Shown here: piece by piece, positions 10,801 through 23,302 of the stretch | Layout of the letters: the number at the start of each line of letters is the position of its first letter | Position numbering within the stretch: the first letter of the stretch is position 1 | Assembly: GCA_023079485.1 (NCBI GenBank) | Contig: CM041107.1 | Span: forward strand, 5,600,657 to 5,664,656 | Direction: 5' to 3' | Source of the DNA: Archilochus colubris | Lineage: Eukaryota; Chordata; Aves; Apodiformes; Trochilidae | Length of the DNA stretch: 64,000 bases | Made by a program: the position numbers and the translations under genes | The notes under the pieces: model-generated | The model's input: the letters and a program-made list of their open reading frames with translations, nothing else | Told to the model about the DNA's origin: nothing | The model's database searches: none

Positions 10801-13000
10801 TTACCTCCCCCTCCTGCAGTGAGGATTAATTTAATATTTGTAACATGTCTGAAGAGAAAACAGGTTGAGATGTTCTGGCTACCTGGGCACAAGATCAACT
10901 TGTGTTTTACTTTATTCTCTTTCCTATCCAACCCCAGAAGTTGGTCTTAGAGGAATAACAAACCCAAAACAAAAAATCAGGCAAATCTAAACAAGCTGAA
11001 GAATTCTGAGGATATGCCCTGAACTTGGAGGACCTAAAAGGAGTTGCCAGAAATTATTAATGATGGTTGTGCTTTGATTCATTTCACACACTTTTTACAG
11101 CAGCCCTCCCATGAGAGCTGAAAACCCCCCTAACAAACCAGCAGGTCCTGCTATGCCCCTTTCTGAACCCCCTTGAAGGACCCTACAGAGAAATTCTCTT
11201 TGAAGCCCAGGGCCAGGGTTTCCTGGGTTTCCTTTCCCTGGGTTTCAAGGCTTTTTAGAAAAAACAAGTGGAAAAAAAAAAAAAAGCCTGAGGTTCTTAT
11301 TCCTTCCTAGAGCAGTTTCTTGTTCAGGCTATGCCTGGGAGGCTGAGAAATGTAATTGTGAGATCTCACAAGGTTTTTAATCCTGTGGATGTTAATGAGA
11401 AGGAGCTGAGGCAGAGAACAGGATGGGAGAGAAAAACCCACAGGCTACAGAGGAACCAGAGCAAAAAATGCCAGCCCAAGGAGAGAGAGTACACACCTGA
11501 AGACATTTTCATGCTAAAAGTACATATTTAAGCATACCTATAGCAAGTATAGACCTGGATCCATCAAGACACAGCAGCAATAAATAAACCAGCAACTTCT
11601 GCAAGACTTCAGCTTCTTTGCTTATGCACACAAAGAGATTTCATTTTCCTGAGGCTTTTCTGGAAGGACAAGAGTCTGTTGCAGGCAAAATAAAGAAGAT
11701 TAGGAAATTTTAAGGCCTTAAGAAATCAATCCTGTGTTAGCACTGAACAGCAGTAAGGAAAGAAATTTGTCCAAGGAGGATGATGGGTCACTGACTTTTA
11801 CTTCAAAGATTTTAGAAGCAGCAATGACAATAAAGAATCCCCTGAGGTTCTGATCTCTCTGAACCAGGGATTTCAGTCCTGCCTCATGCTGAGCTGAGAT
11901 TTCATTTTGTCCTACAACTGTGATTTAATAAAACAGAGGCTTCAGCACAGACCTAGGACTTACTTGACCTCTCAGCAGAGTTTTGTGTGTAAGCAGAGAG
12001 TGGTTCTGCAGCACCCCTGGCTCATCCCTGACTCTGCAAGAGCAGCTGGGTCACCACTCCTGCCTGTACCCTCCACATCAGACTTCATCCTGGGAATCAG
12101 AAAGAGGAGCAGGACCTAAATCCAATGTTTTTCTTGGTTTGCAACTGCATGAATCCTGCTGGAAGAGGCAGAAGGCAGAGCTAAGGCTCACTGAGGAGCA
12201 ATGAGGAAGGAAAACCTGGAAGCAGCCAGTGTGACATCTCCTGGGTAGAAAAATATCTGTTCTTCTTTCTAAGTCAGTGGATCTAATAAAGTTGTTTCCC
12301 TTATTTATCTCACAAACATCTTCAATTTACCACTGTCAGCCACCATTATTTTCTTACAAGTCTCCTGGTACTGGTGCACATCATCAGTCCTCTGCTCCTC
12401 ATTTCTCTGTGTCCATGGAAGCATCAGCTTTCCTTTAGGAAGGAGAAGCTTCTCACAGCCCACCTGGATCAGGAAAATAATTTACAGAGCTGGCCAGACT
12501 CTAGAAGGAGAAAAAGAAGAAGAAAAATGTCAAACCACTGCTGATAAATGAAGTAAATTTAAAAAAAGAAAAAAATAAAAGGCCCCAGAGTTTGTTAAAG
12601 CCACTGCAGCACTGGGCTGAAGGTGTTCCTGACATTCCTCACACTCAGTTGGGCTGAATCCATCCTCTTGCTCCCTGCTGTCCAGAGGACTGGGTTAATC
12701 CAAATTAAGAGCATTAGCAGAGCTCATCACTGCTTTTGGACAATACAGCCTCTTGATGAACAAACTATCCTGAGTCTTAAACACCATTTTGCTCAAGTTG
12801 GAAGGGTGCTTTTTGTTCAGACCAGTCCAAAACTAAAGCTCTTAATGAAGCCAGGCCAGCAGTGAATGCAAGGGGGATGCCAACGTTCTCCTTAGTCCCC
12901 AAGGACATCATTTGAAGAACACCACCCAGAGCAGTGGCAAAAGGCCAGGATAAACAGCAGCAACACCTCCTCCACCACTTAATCACCTCGAATTATACTG
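7836..13000. other. Unique non-coding sequence
   Basis: No gene, RNA or clear transposon is seen over about 5 kb. There is an A20 run at 9314-9333 and an A14 run at 11272-11285. Very AT-rich patches occur at 8430-8460 and 10265-10325. A small imperfect repeat of ATTCAGGAAATAAT occurs near 7969-8013. Open frames are all below 143 codons and unrecognised. Confidence 0.5.
9314..9333. repeat. Poly(A) run, 20 bases
   Basis: A homopolymer of 20 A with no visible target-site duplication or associated retrocopy. It is probably a simple-sequence expansion. Confidence 0.88.
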
Positions 13001-16000
13001 TAGGAAAGCACAGTCAAGTAGCAGAAAGTCTCTCTCCTAAATTCTTGGAAGAGCCAGGATGAAAGGCTGCAGAAAGAACTTCTGTGAGCCAAGAAGTGTG
13101 TTATGAATGAGTGGCAGGCTGGCCAGAGAGCAGCCAGTTATCTCCAGCTAAAATGAAGAACCAGGCAGGAAGCTTTTGTTAATTTATATATTAGTTACTG
13201 AGCCACATACTTCAGCCAATGGAGCATTGGCACTCAGCTGGCTATCAAATAAATTCACCATTTAGAAAGGATTTTATTCCTGATGGATGCATTCCTGAAA
13301 ATGGATGCCCATAAAAGAGAAAAATAGACTGGCTGTGCCCTGCTAGCAACAACCTGGGAAGTCATTACCATCAGCTCCCCCTTGTGAATTAGGATTTGGT
13401 GTCTGTGCAGAGCACTTTCTGAAGCAATTTATCAGCACAGGGACTTATGGACTCTGCAGAAGCTGTCTTGGTTATTGTTTTCTCCTCCAGTTTACTAGAA
13501 ATGCCTCTATTTAGATTTTTTTCAAGAGTATTGCTCCTCTGTGTCCTTCCCAGGTGGGAAAAGTGGTCTGGCCCCCAGCAGTGCAAACAAATCCTGGCTG
13601 GAGGAGGATGAAATCCAAGCAGAGTGGCTCTCAGAGAGTCTTGCTCAAAGGTGCCCTGGAGAATCCAATCCCATCCTTCTCCTTATTTCCAAGATGAGAA
13701 AGTTCTTGTGGGCTGCAAGGTTTTGATTTTGGGCAACCTTCTCCCAGGGTTCATCCCAGTGCTGCCTGGGATGCCCCACATGGTTTAAGCTTGGGGTGTA
13801 GTCACCCCTGAACCCCAAGCTTCCCAATCAACGCACTCCTGGGTGAATAAAAGTTCCTCCTGCAAAGCCATTTCATTTGTACATCTGGACAGAGAATCTC
13901 TGGGGTCTTTTGGGTTCCTGAGAACAGTGGGTAAGATAAGGCTGCCCAAGCCAGGCTGTCTGCAGCAGGCTCAGCTCTGCTTTACATCAGCAGATCCTGG
14001 CCTGATGTTCACTCCCAAATTAGTTTTATCTTTATTTGACCAGCTCTGTTGACAACACTGGCTCCAGCAAGGAAGCAAATGGTGTGATTCAGGAAACCAA
14101 AGCAATGGGGGACATAAGGGTGATGAAAAACAATGTTTATGAAACACAAGTGCAAAAAAAAACACCAGGGAAAGGAACATTGTTTTGAAACTCCAGCAAG
14201 AACAACTGCAGAAAGCCATTTTTTTGCCTGAATATTGAAGGAAAAGAGCTGATGTAACTGAAAACAATCCAGCTTCCCCCAACAGCATGAATAAAAATCC
14301 CATATCTGCTTTCTACAGATGGCAGCACATGGAAAGATCAGAGATCTAATGAACAAAAAGATGAGCATAAAACAACCCAATGCTGTGGGTACTTCCCAGG
14401 TGCCTCTCAGCTCTTTTTAGCTCCTCTGGGCATGTTTGCCCTGCTGAACTCTCCTGCTCAGCACAGGGTGAGCCTGGGACACCTTTTCCAGGTGTCTATC
14501 AGGCTACCAGCTCTTTGTTTTGGAAAAATTCATCAGAAAAACCTCATCCTCTGAGGCCCAAGTGCAGCTGATAGCTGGCAAAGGGGAGGGGAAATGTCTG
14601 GAGAGTCAGACTGAGCCTGTTCTTTACTCTCGTTGCCCACAGAACTCTGTTGGCTCCTTTCAGCATCTCCTCAGCAGCTGCCTTGGGATTAAGGCAACCT
14701 CAGCTTTGTGTCAGAGAAATGTTCCCCTTGCTGAGCAGGAACAGGTTGGATTTGAGAGGTGCTGCCAAACAGAGGGGTTTGGGGGAAATTATTAAATCAG
14801 GAAAGAAATGCACAGAAAAGGCTGAATTTCAACTCCAGCTCCTTTACAGAGATTGGGAGAATCCTGATTTATTCAGCAAAGGCACAGAACTCTACAGCAT
14901 GGTCCTAGGGCTGAGTTTCCCTTTCTGTGCTATCTTTTTATCCAAAACTGGGGTCACCACTCCCCCTATTCTTGCACAGTCTTTCCTAGGAGCCTACTAC
15001 ATCTCCATTTCATGCTCCTGCACATCAACCCATGAATCTACAGGGCTGTGACATAGTGCCTGAGCTCTCCTTCTTCCCAAGCAGCAGTTCAAGAGAATTG
15101 CAGAGTCAACAATTTCAAGCCACTGACAGCTATTTGCTTTGGCTTGCCAATTTTTTTCTCTAAGACTATAAAGCTGGCACCAGAAATGGATCATGCTGCT
15201 GCAGGGCTCTCTGCCTGGCAACTCACAGGTGGAACACCTGCAAAGAAAATGCTGCAATTCATTAAAAGGTGGAGGTATTCTGCCATCAAAAAAAAAGGTT
15301 CAGAAACAGATTGTTTCCAGCAGGCAGAAAGAGGCACCTTGGGATCCCCAAGTCCAGAATGCTGGGTTTGAATCCAACAGCCAGCACAGCACAACCCCTG
15401 TGTCCCAGGGATAAACCAGGAGCTGTGTTCAGCTCCTCTCTGCCTCTTCCACACCCAGCTTCTGCCCTAGCACAGGCATCCTCTGAAGTTTCAATTCCCA
15501 TCCATTTATGCTCTTGGCCAGGTGGCAATTGCCTTTTTTTTCACCTCCTTCAGTCATGCTTACCTAGAATCTGCATGAAATCAGCTGGGAAGGTTTGTGT
15601 AGGCAGGTGAAATGAATTTCTTTTTTTTTTTTTTGCAATTCCAGTAGTGTACTTCATCTCAAAGTTAATGCCCTGCTTTTTGAATGAATGCTGAAGGTAT
15701 ATTAGGTACAAAATCAAAGTTAAGCAGCTCTTTTACATTCAGCAGTGGTAAAACTGGGCAAATGTATTTTGAAAATTGATGGGACCATAAATTAATAAGT
15801 TGATTAATAACCAGGCTTAAAGTTTTTTGTAAAAAATGCACCATACCTACTTATGTGTTATGAAGCAGAACACTGACACCCTGTGCTCACCCAAACAGTT
15901 GTGATGAGTGACAAATAGCTCACGCCTGAGACATGGACAAATCCTCTAGTCCTGGTTCATCTAAACAGCTGCTTTTTCAAGGCAGAGACAATAAGATGAG

Positions 16001-17940
16001 TTCCACAACCCAGATGATCATGGTGACATTAAGAGCAGAGTTAAGAAGACTGGTTACAGATAAAGGATCATGTGCTGAGAATGCCCTCTGCCATTAGCTT
16101 GCATCCCACTATTACACAACTGCCTTATGAAACTTTAATTCCACTCTTATTGGGGATGAATAATTAAATGGCAGATGGTAACAGGCAGTCAGGCAGCCCA
16201 TGGCCTTCAAAGGGAAGGCAGAAGGCTGTCAGACCATGACAGACTTCAGCTGCTGTAGATCAGCATCACCCCAACAACTCCCCTGGCTCTGCCCCAGTTC
16301 TCTGTAGCTGTCAGACAAATCTGCATGTGCAAGGAAGTCACTGCTCCAAGAGGCTGGCAATTTGCATTTTGCCAGCAAGATGATTTGACCATTATTACCT
16401 GGGATCTGCAGATAGGGATTTTTTAACCCAAAACACAGCCTAGATCAGGTGTACCTACCACAGCAGCAAAGATCTCCTGTTTTCAGGGAGCTGTGTGATC
16501 AGCAGGCTGTGACCAGCACCACCAAAACGCTGCTCATCTCACAGAGCTTTGCCCTCAGCTCAGCTCCATGCTCTTTGCTTGAGTAAAACTCTGGAATGAA
16601 TCAGCAGAGACCCTCCCAGGAGACAGCTCTGACTTGTACCAATGATGCAAGACAGATCTCCAAAAATGATTCCTGATTTACCCCTGCCTAGACAAGAGAT
16701 GACTCAGAGCTCCATGTTGGACTTCTGAAAAGCTCTCTGAGTCAACGTTTCTTCCAGATTTTCATTTTGCCCCAGAAAATGATATGCAGAAAGCCAGCCC
16801 GTGGCTCCACACCCTACAGTCCTCCTGATTCCCAGTCAGCCCCCCAGTCCCTCTTCTCCTCTAGATTTGCAGGACACGAGGGATAATGGGGAAAAAGAGC
16901 ATTTTCTATGCCCTCAATGGAGGAACTCTTCCTCATTCTTCATTCTCTCATTTCACAAGGCAAATTCTCTGAGCCTGTAGCAGAAGCCACACAGTTAAAG
17001 CTGAGCAAAGTACAGGATTAGGAGCCTTTGGCAAATCCCTGTTTCAATACTTTGTTTTCAGCCGAATCTGTGATGGGAAATGAATGGGTTTTATTGAACT
17101 TCAACTCCAGAAGTGTTTCAGTGAGACATTTTTAAATGAAGAGAAACAGGCTGACATATTTCCAGCTGAAAGGCTTTGCTGCTTTTGGTGAACTGATGTA
17201 AAACGTTCCCTTTCAGTGATCTCAATCTTAGGATGGGGTTTTCCCTTTGTCCTTTTCCCTTTCCTTTTTGCCACGCCACACCTGAAGAGTTGCCACCTTT
17301 TCTGGATGAATCCTGCAGCAAGTATAGCATGTACCAAAAATAGCTGAAAAAGGGAATATTTCATGGTCATTTTTCAAAAGAACTCTCTTTTAAAGACACA
17401 AAGTTGAATTTTTCCCTATTTTCATGGAAGTGTTTTCCATTCATGATGCAGTCATGCACCAAGGCACAACTTCACTCCTTCCCATCACTGCTGCTCCACA
17501 GATGATGTGCTCTAGGTTTTACCAGATAAAATTCCAAGAAATCTTCAGCACATTGACCCTAAACCTTAGGTCCCTGGTTCTGCAGCTGGAACATATTTGC
17601 TGCTCACAGGTTACTACAGAAAGAACTGTGTGCATCGTTACAGAGAGACAGACTTCTACAAACAGGAGCAAAGGAAGAACCCCAGAGTTACTCAGGCTTA
17701 CACAGCGTGGGAATCTGGGCTTATTCCTGCCCAACCACTGAACCAATGGGGCTGGGAAAGGCCCCTCTTAAAAATTCCCAGTCACCAGTTTTTAGGAAGA
17801 GAACTGATGAGGGTGCAAAGGAGTTAAAAGTCTTGGTTAGGGGGGAGCTTTAGGTCCTGGGCTCAGGTGACTTTCCCAAGGTCAGAACAGGAGTCAGTAT
17901 GGGAGGATCCCCCCATGCCCTCTTTTAATCAAAGCCATTA
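13001..17940. other. Unique non-coding sequence
   Basis: No gene is seen. A T14 run lies at 15621-15634. The interval 16080-16190 has TAATTAAATGG-type words that could belong to a conserved element, but the motif density is lower than in the blocks listed separately. Open frames reach 133 codons and match nothing I recognise. Confidence 0.5.
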
Positions 17941-18210
17941 ATTTAAACGGTGAATTCCAACACCCTTTTAATCCTTCTGAACAATAAGAAGCACTATTAA
18001 GTCCTTAATGTGCCTTCTTTAATTATAACCTATCAAACACTGAATCAATGCTAAGCGGTAAACACGAAAAGCTGAGCTCTGGAAGTGGGTGAGCTCAGGC
18101 CTTTTAAAATGCAAATTGAGGCTGAAGCATTAAACCTATAATAAAGTTCAATTAATCTTTCCCCTTAAAACACACACAAAATATTTAATCTCAGCCTAAT
18201 CTCGGAGGCT
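17941..18210. promoter_or_regulatory. Candidate conserved regulatory block (octamer and forkhead words)
   Basis: This AT-rich block contains a perfect octamer ATGCAAAT at 18109-18116 (the POU-factor consensus), a forkhead-type GTAAACA at 18058-18064, a TTTAATTATAA homeodomain-type word near 18018-18028, and AATCAAT near 18043. The two CpGs near 18056-18066 are rare for this window. No transposon signature is present, so the sequence could be old and constrained. This rests on motif content only. Motifs this short occur by chance, and I have no alignment to show conservation. Confidence 0.25.
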
Positions 18211-19756
18211 GGCTGGATCAGAGCCAAAGAAGGCAGCCTTTGGTCACCTAGAAACAGGCAGGAGCTGGAATGTCTTACCCTTAGAATCAGAGGAATTCAG
18301 GGAGGTGGATGTGCATGGAGGGCAACAGACCCATTGGAGAGTGAAGAGGATCATTTCTTGAGGATTGTACAATGTTATAAATTCCCCATTCTCTCACAAA
18401 CCTTTCAGAATTCCCTACCTGACCAGACACCCACAGGGACCATAAGAGTGGAAGGGCACACCAGCAGTCCTGGCATCTTTATCCTGAGCTGGTTCCCAGC
18501 TCTGTTCTGCTTCCCAGGGCTGAGAAAGAGCCCAGGAAGCAGAGCTGTAAATTAGAGGGGCAAATTACAGCAGAAGCTGGAGAGGTTCTTGCCTTAATTC
18601 CCATGGGATGAAGAACCACAAAGGATGCTGCAGTGCTTTCTGCCTTCCTCATCTCATACCCCGGGCAGGACCAGAGCAGCCAAGGGGGGTTCTGCAACTC
18701 CAGTCCTGCTCCTACAGAACCAGTTTGCTCCAGGACAGCAGCTCCAACCTGTTCCCAGTCCAGGGAGGAGAAGCACTGCCAAGTCACTGGGTTCACACCA
18801 TCCAGCTTGTGTTTGCTACAGGAATTTCCTGAAAGCTGCAAGAAATCTTGTATTCCATTTCCTAGCAAGTTTGGCTTCTGCTACCAAAGAGCACAGAAGT
18901 AAAAATGTAAATTCCAGGTTTTTTTTTTTTTAAAAAAGACATTTGGGGATAAGGAAGGTATTTTGTTTTATGCAAGAGAAATGTTTCCAAGTTGGTTACA
19001 TATTCTTAAAGGAATATTTATATTGTAAAACAAAGATACTTCTAAACAAAATGTCACTTGAAATACAAATAGAAATGTTTTGTTTTGACAATCTGGGAAC
19101 AGGAATTGATGCATTATTGAAACAGCCTCAGTATTTCTTTTCCCCTCCTGAAACACGAATTCATCAAACCCAGCACACTGCTGTGAAACATTTTGCTTTA
19201 AAAAAAAAAAACCTGTCTGCTTTTAGCTGAAAAAATGTTCAATTGAAAGATTACAGATCAAGTCTCCATCTGAACAAAGTGGGTGTGGAGAGTTATTAAA
19301 TCCACACGGAAGGGATTTGGTATTGCTGAGGTGCCTGAGTTGACACTGGATGCACTGGAGTGGAGAGATATCCCTTTCATTATCAGGGTTATTTAGCTCT
19401 GATAATGGGTTTGGTCCTGCAGAGAATATAAATGTACCCACACAGCTGGACAAATAATGATAGTATTTGTCTTCATGTCATTTTTGAGGAAAAATATTGG
19501 CAAAAAGCCCAATGAAATGTATCTGTAATGAATTCCAGCAAATGAAAGCCCAGGGTGAACAACTCAACACCACCTTGCAGGTTTTTGTTAGCAAACAAGA
19601 GGCATCAAGTGGTGCCACTGCAATTGGAGAAAACTTGGGAACTGGATTTATTTGTGTTTATGGAAGTGCCAAGCACACAGGTTAGGAGCAGACCTGGTAC
19701 AACAAGATGCTAAATTCAGCCTCAAGTCTCAAACACTGCAAAGTTGATTTCTTTAA
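18211..19756. other. Unique non-coding sequence
   Basis: No gene is seen. A T13A6 tract lies at 18919-18937 and an A12 run at 19200-19211. The interval 18940-19220 is AT-rich without a clear motif cluster. Confidence 0.5.
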
Positions 19757-19887
19757 TGAACAAACAAAGAAAAAAAAACAAAATGAAACAAAGCCAAAGA
19801 AACAAACCAACAAAGAAAGCCCCCCCAAAAAAACCAACCAACCAACAAAAAAAAAACCCAACAAAAAACCCCAAAGAAACCACCACA
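19757..19887 (+). repeat. A/C-rich low-complexity tract
   Basis: About 130 bp is made almost wholly of A and C on the plus strand, with blocks such as AACCAACCAACC, CCCCCCCAAAAAAACC and AACCCAACAAAAAACC. It is imperfect simple sequence rather than a clean tandem array. The complementary strand gives Phe/Gly/Trp-rich open frames that should not be read as membrane proteins. Similar tracts on the same strand occur at 22574-22635 and 26538-26690. Confidence 0.85.
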
Positions 19888-20869
19888 GTGTGGAAAAATG
19901 CCCACTGGAAATGGGGATGAGCAGGCAAAGATAAAATAGATCTCCACAGAGTGCAAACTGAGAGAATTCAGGATTGGAATGACAACACTGCTTCATTAGT
20001 TGGAATCCAGATATAGAAAACTCTGTATTGAGAAAAAAAAACCAAAACCAACGCTCCCCAGAGTTAATCTCGGGTATTGCCTGGAAGGGAAAGCCACGTG
20101 CTTAGAGACAAAGGAAAAGGGCAAAAGAGAAAGCTGATTTCTGGTTATTTCCTCATGATTTTTACTGCCATTCAGCCTTGCCAAAACCTCAGTTTTTTGC
20201 AGAGCTGCTCTGGTAACCTACATCATGTCAGGACAAGGAGGGGACTGATGAGACTTGGAGTGCCCAGACCTACTCCAGAGAGCTGATTTGGTGCTGATGA
20301 AGCTCAAGATCTGTCCTTAAGTTCCTATTTCCAGATGAACTGCCTCTGATTTCCTTGGAGCCAGTCTGTAAAAGATGATTCCTGCAGCAGGAATAACCTC
20401 GTGCAAAATGAATTAGGTCACATACAGCAGAAGTCTTTTATCAAGAATCAGCTTCTTATCTTGTTATGCAGGTTTCACCTGGAAAAAGGCTTAAAATACT
20501 GCTTTTGGAAGAGAACAGCTACCTTATTATGTCTAAAAGATTTTCAGCACACTTGAATTTAGGCTTCAGTGTGACCAGTTTAAGACATGATGCTGGATAA
20601 TGCAGTTTATCTATAAAGTCTTACATCAATGTTGAATCATTTCACCAAGTGGAGTCCTAAGCCAAGACCCTTTCATGCTCAGCACTGTAAGAATCACAGA
20701 ATCAGTTATTAGAACACTTTAAACAAGCTGCTGATGGGAGTGGAACCCATCTATGCCATGAGAATGTGCATCCCTTGCCTACAACCACTGCTCCCTGCTT
20801 TGATTTTGCTTCTATTTGCCTGAAAAGTCCCAGGTTGCCTGAAAAGTCCCAGAAAGCCATGTGATGGCT
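19888..20869. other. Unique non-coding sequence
   Basis: No gene is seen. It contains the short 18-bp direct repeat described separately. A CR1-terminal-like word lies at about 20692-20706, without any CR1 body next to it. Confidence 0.5.
20816..20852. repeat. 18-bp exact direct repeat
   Basis: The word TTGCCTGAAAAGTCCCAG occurs at 20816-20833 and again, unchanged, at 20835-20852, with one base between. It is a simple two-copy tandem duplication. No function is suggested by its context. Confidence 0.9.
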
Positions 20870-21310
20870 AAAAACATTTTACTATTATTCCTATGACAGC
20901 TTATTACCTTTGCAAATATAATTACCTGGGGAGAAGACCTGTGAGATGCAATATCCCCATCTTGCCGGCCCGAGAGAGAGGGATGGAAATAGAATTAAGT
21001 TGTGTCACCTCCAGTGTGTCATTTTTCCACTAGCAAGCCTGAACAGATTGATTTCCAGGTCTCCTTCAGCCTAACTTAATCAGTTCTGAGTGGATTTAGC
21101 TGGGCATATGGATGATCATGTGTCTGGCACCCGCTCCCTCCCCTAACCTGGTTACAGGAATTTCAATCAGCACCACCAGTGGCTCCCACTGTACAATGGT
21201 TGGGAATGTAAAAAAAAAAAAGGCTTAATGCAATCTGAGCAGTAATTCATCCTGTCTGGCACCCCAGATCGTGTGAGAACTCGGGCTATATTTCCAGTGG
21301 GGGCTGGAGA
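20870..21310. promoter_or_regulatory. Candidate conserved non-coding block
   Basis: This interval has no transposon signature and keeps CpG-containing words (GCCGGCCCGAGAG near 20964, GATCGTGTGAGAACTCGGG near 21268) that are unusual in this CpG-poor window. It also carries TAATTACC and GATGATCATG words. An A12 run at 21210-21221 separates two halves. I call it only a candidate constrained element, because retained CpGs and homeodomain-type words can also arise by chance. Confidence 0.18.
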
Positions 21311-23011
21311 ACCTCTCTGTTCACTTCAGTGGTCTCAGAATTTCCTTTAGGGGAAACGCATCAAACCCATCCAAGGGGAGAGTTCTCAGATGGGTCTCCA
21401 AAAAAGCTTATTTTCAGTCTGGGCTCCAGAAGATGAGGGAGAGAGGTTTCCTGAGGGATGAACACGTGTTCAATTCCCAAATCATTACTCCTTTGAGAAG
21501 CAACAGGGAATAACATAACAGGGAAAATAGGGTTTGATTAATTCTCCTAAAGTTAGGGATCCAGTTCTGGCTGAGCTGCCAGCTCTGGACACTGCCAGGA
21601 GGTGGCAGATCTTAGAGCAGAGGCTGGAAGAGACCTGAGAGCACTGGGACCCCCAGCTTGAGGCCAGCAGGATTTGCCAGAGTGTGTCAAACAGGAGAAA
21701 CCCCCCTGAATTAAAACCACAGCCCCAGCAGAGCTCATTCCTTCCAGGCAGAAGGAGAGAGACACAGGGTGGGAAGTGCCATGCTGCTGGAGAAAGAAGC
21801 CAGCTCTTCAAAGGCAGGAGAGGGCCTGAAAAACAGAGAACTATAGAAATCATGATCTAGAGCATCATAGAAGCCAGTGCAACAGAAGGACTTGGAGGAT
21901 GAAACACAGCTTTTCCTCACACTTTGGTGATCTCTGAGCAAGGGAATGGTGAGGATGCAGCCTCACCAGCCCCTGGTGCTCACAGTTCTGGTGGTCCATG
22001 GGGTCACCCCAACCATTGAGTGACCCTGAGGAGCTCCCAGTGAGCCCTGAAGAGATTGGGATTGCAGAGCTTGCACGTGGGCACAACCAGGAAAGGCTGA
22101 GACTGATTAGGTCTGTCTGCAGTTCTGATGATTCCATTTAGCCCTGCAGCTTTTAAAAGTCTTTTGGATGTTTTTATGATTAACTGAAGGCACTTTACAG
22201 CTCTGCACTTGCAAAAATGGCCAGATAATGAGATAATCAGAAGCTGAAATACCAGTTGGACTTATTGATTTGATTTTAACGAGTAGTTCCACTCTTGCAA
22301 AAAAATAAATTTTTTAATGGCTGTTAAACATTTTTTGTGTTCTTTTTACTTGAAGTCAGCATTTGGAACCTATTGACATGTTTAATTCACTCATAACTTA
22401 ATTTTCATTAAAAGTAAAAATTCTAGTGATTATTCCAGTGTCTTCACATAAATGTCAATGAAAATGTTCACAAACTTTTTGGAAGAAGTAAAAACCATGC
22501 CCCCATTTCAAGAGATGCCAATTAGCAATAACCTGAAAACCAATTGCTGAGTTACTTGCTGTCTCCCTCTTGAAACAACAAAGCCAAACAAACAAGGAAA
22601 CCAAAACAAAAAAACCCCAAGAAAACACCAACAACTTCTGAATAATGCTGGAGTCAGCAACTGGATGTTAAAAACCATCTTGTGAATTTCCCTGATTTAT
22701 TGCTTTATCACTACAATGGAAATGAGTGAGAAATAAAATACATGATGCAAAGCAGAGCCCCAGAGCAGAGCAGAAAAGTGAGGTTGATGTTGCTGAGCAG
22801 CTGGGGCCAATTCACTGCCTGCAGAATACCAATGGGGAATGTTGGGGCAAGACTCAGCACTCCAATTGCAGGCAGTGGTACCAGGGCTCAGCATCCACCT
22901 TTGCCACTCTTTAGCTCTTCCAAATCTTGTTGGGTTTTTTTTTTCAGTCTCCCTAAATCTTTCCCTGAGGTTTCACTCCCTACAAATACTTTCCAGGAGG
23001 TTGTAAAGAGC
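21311..23011. other. Unique non-coding sequence with one A/C-rich patch
   Basis: No gene is seen. The AT-rich interval 22290-22500 has no clear motif cluster. The A/C-rich patch at 22574-22635 is listed separately. The sequence then runs into the CR1 fragment at 23012. Confidence 0.5.
22574..22635 (+). repeat. A/C-rich low-complexity tract
   Basis: About 60 bp of A with interspersed C (for example AAACAAACAAGG, AAAACAAAAAAACCCC, ACACCAACAAC). It has the same strand and style as the larger tracts at 19757-19887 and 26538-26690. Confidence 0.75.
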
Positions 23012-23302
23012 TGGGGATGAGTCTGTTCAATGAAGTTCCCAGTGGTAAGACAAGAGGTAATGGCCTTGAGTTGCACCAAGGGAGGGTTAGATGGGATGGG
23101 GGATGAATTTCTACACTGAAAGGGTTCTCAGTGCTGGGGTCACCATCCCTGGAGGGGTGTAAGAGTCACAGAGAGACAGTGCTCAGGGACAGGGCTTGGT
23201 TAAGGTCTTGTCAGTGTTAGGTTAACAGAATGATGATGTGGAATTGATGGACTTGATGATCTTGAAGGTCTCTTCCAACCAAAGCAATTCTGTGGTTCTG
23301 TC
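23012..23302 (+). mobile_element. CR1 LINE fragment, 3' end
   Basis: Plus-strand CR1 3' end. Landmarks are 'AAGACAAGAGGTAATGGCC', 'GTTGCACCAAGGGAGGGTTAG' (split near 23072), 'CTGAAAGGGTTCTCA', 'GGGGTCACCATCCCTGGAGG' near 23136, 'CAGGGACAGGGCTTGGTTA', 'TGGACTTGATGATCTTGAAG' near 23249 and 'TCTTCCAACC', ending in the degenerate terminal repeat CAATTCTGTGGTTCTG. The usual block with 'GGCTGCCCAGGGAAGTGGTGGA' between 'GGGTT' and 'GTCACC' is missing, so there is an internal deletion of about 40 bases. It carries the 'GTCACCATCCCTGGAGG' form shared with the copy at 34021. It is non-coding and inactive. Confidence 0.92.

Noticed and set aside
15360..15380. GGGTTTGAATCCAACAG as a tRNA T-arm-like word
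   Set aside because: No acceptor stem, D-arm or anticodon arm can be built around it.
19682..19996. Hydrophobic Phe/Gly/Trp-rich minus-strand frames that look like membrane segments
   Set aside because: They are translations of the complement of an A/C-rich low-complexity tract. A similar artefact occurs at 26332-26679.
20692..20706. GAATCACAGAATCA word resembling a minus-strand CR1 terminus
   Set aside because: The sequence beside it does not continue as CR1, so the 14-bp match alone is not enough.
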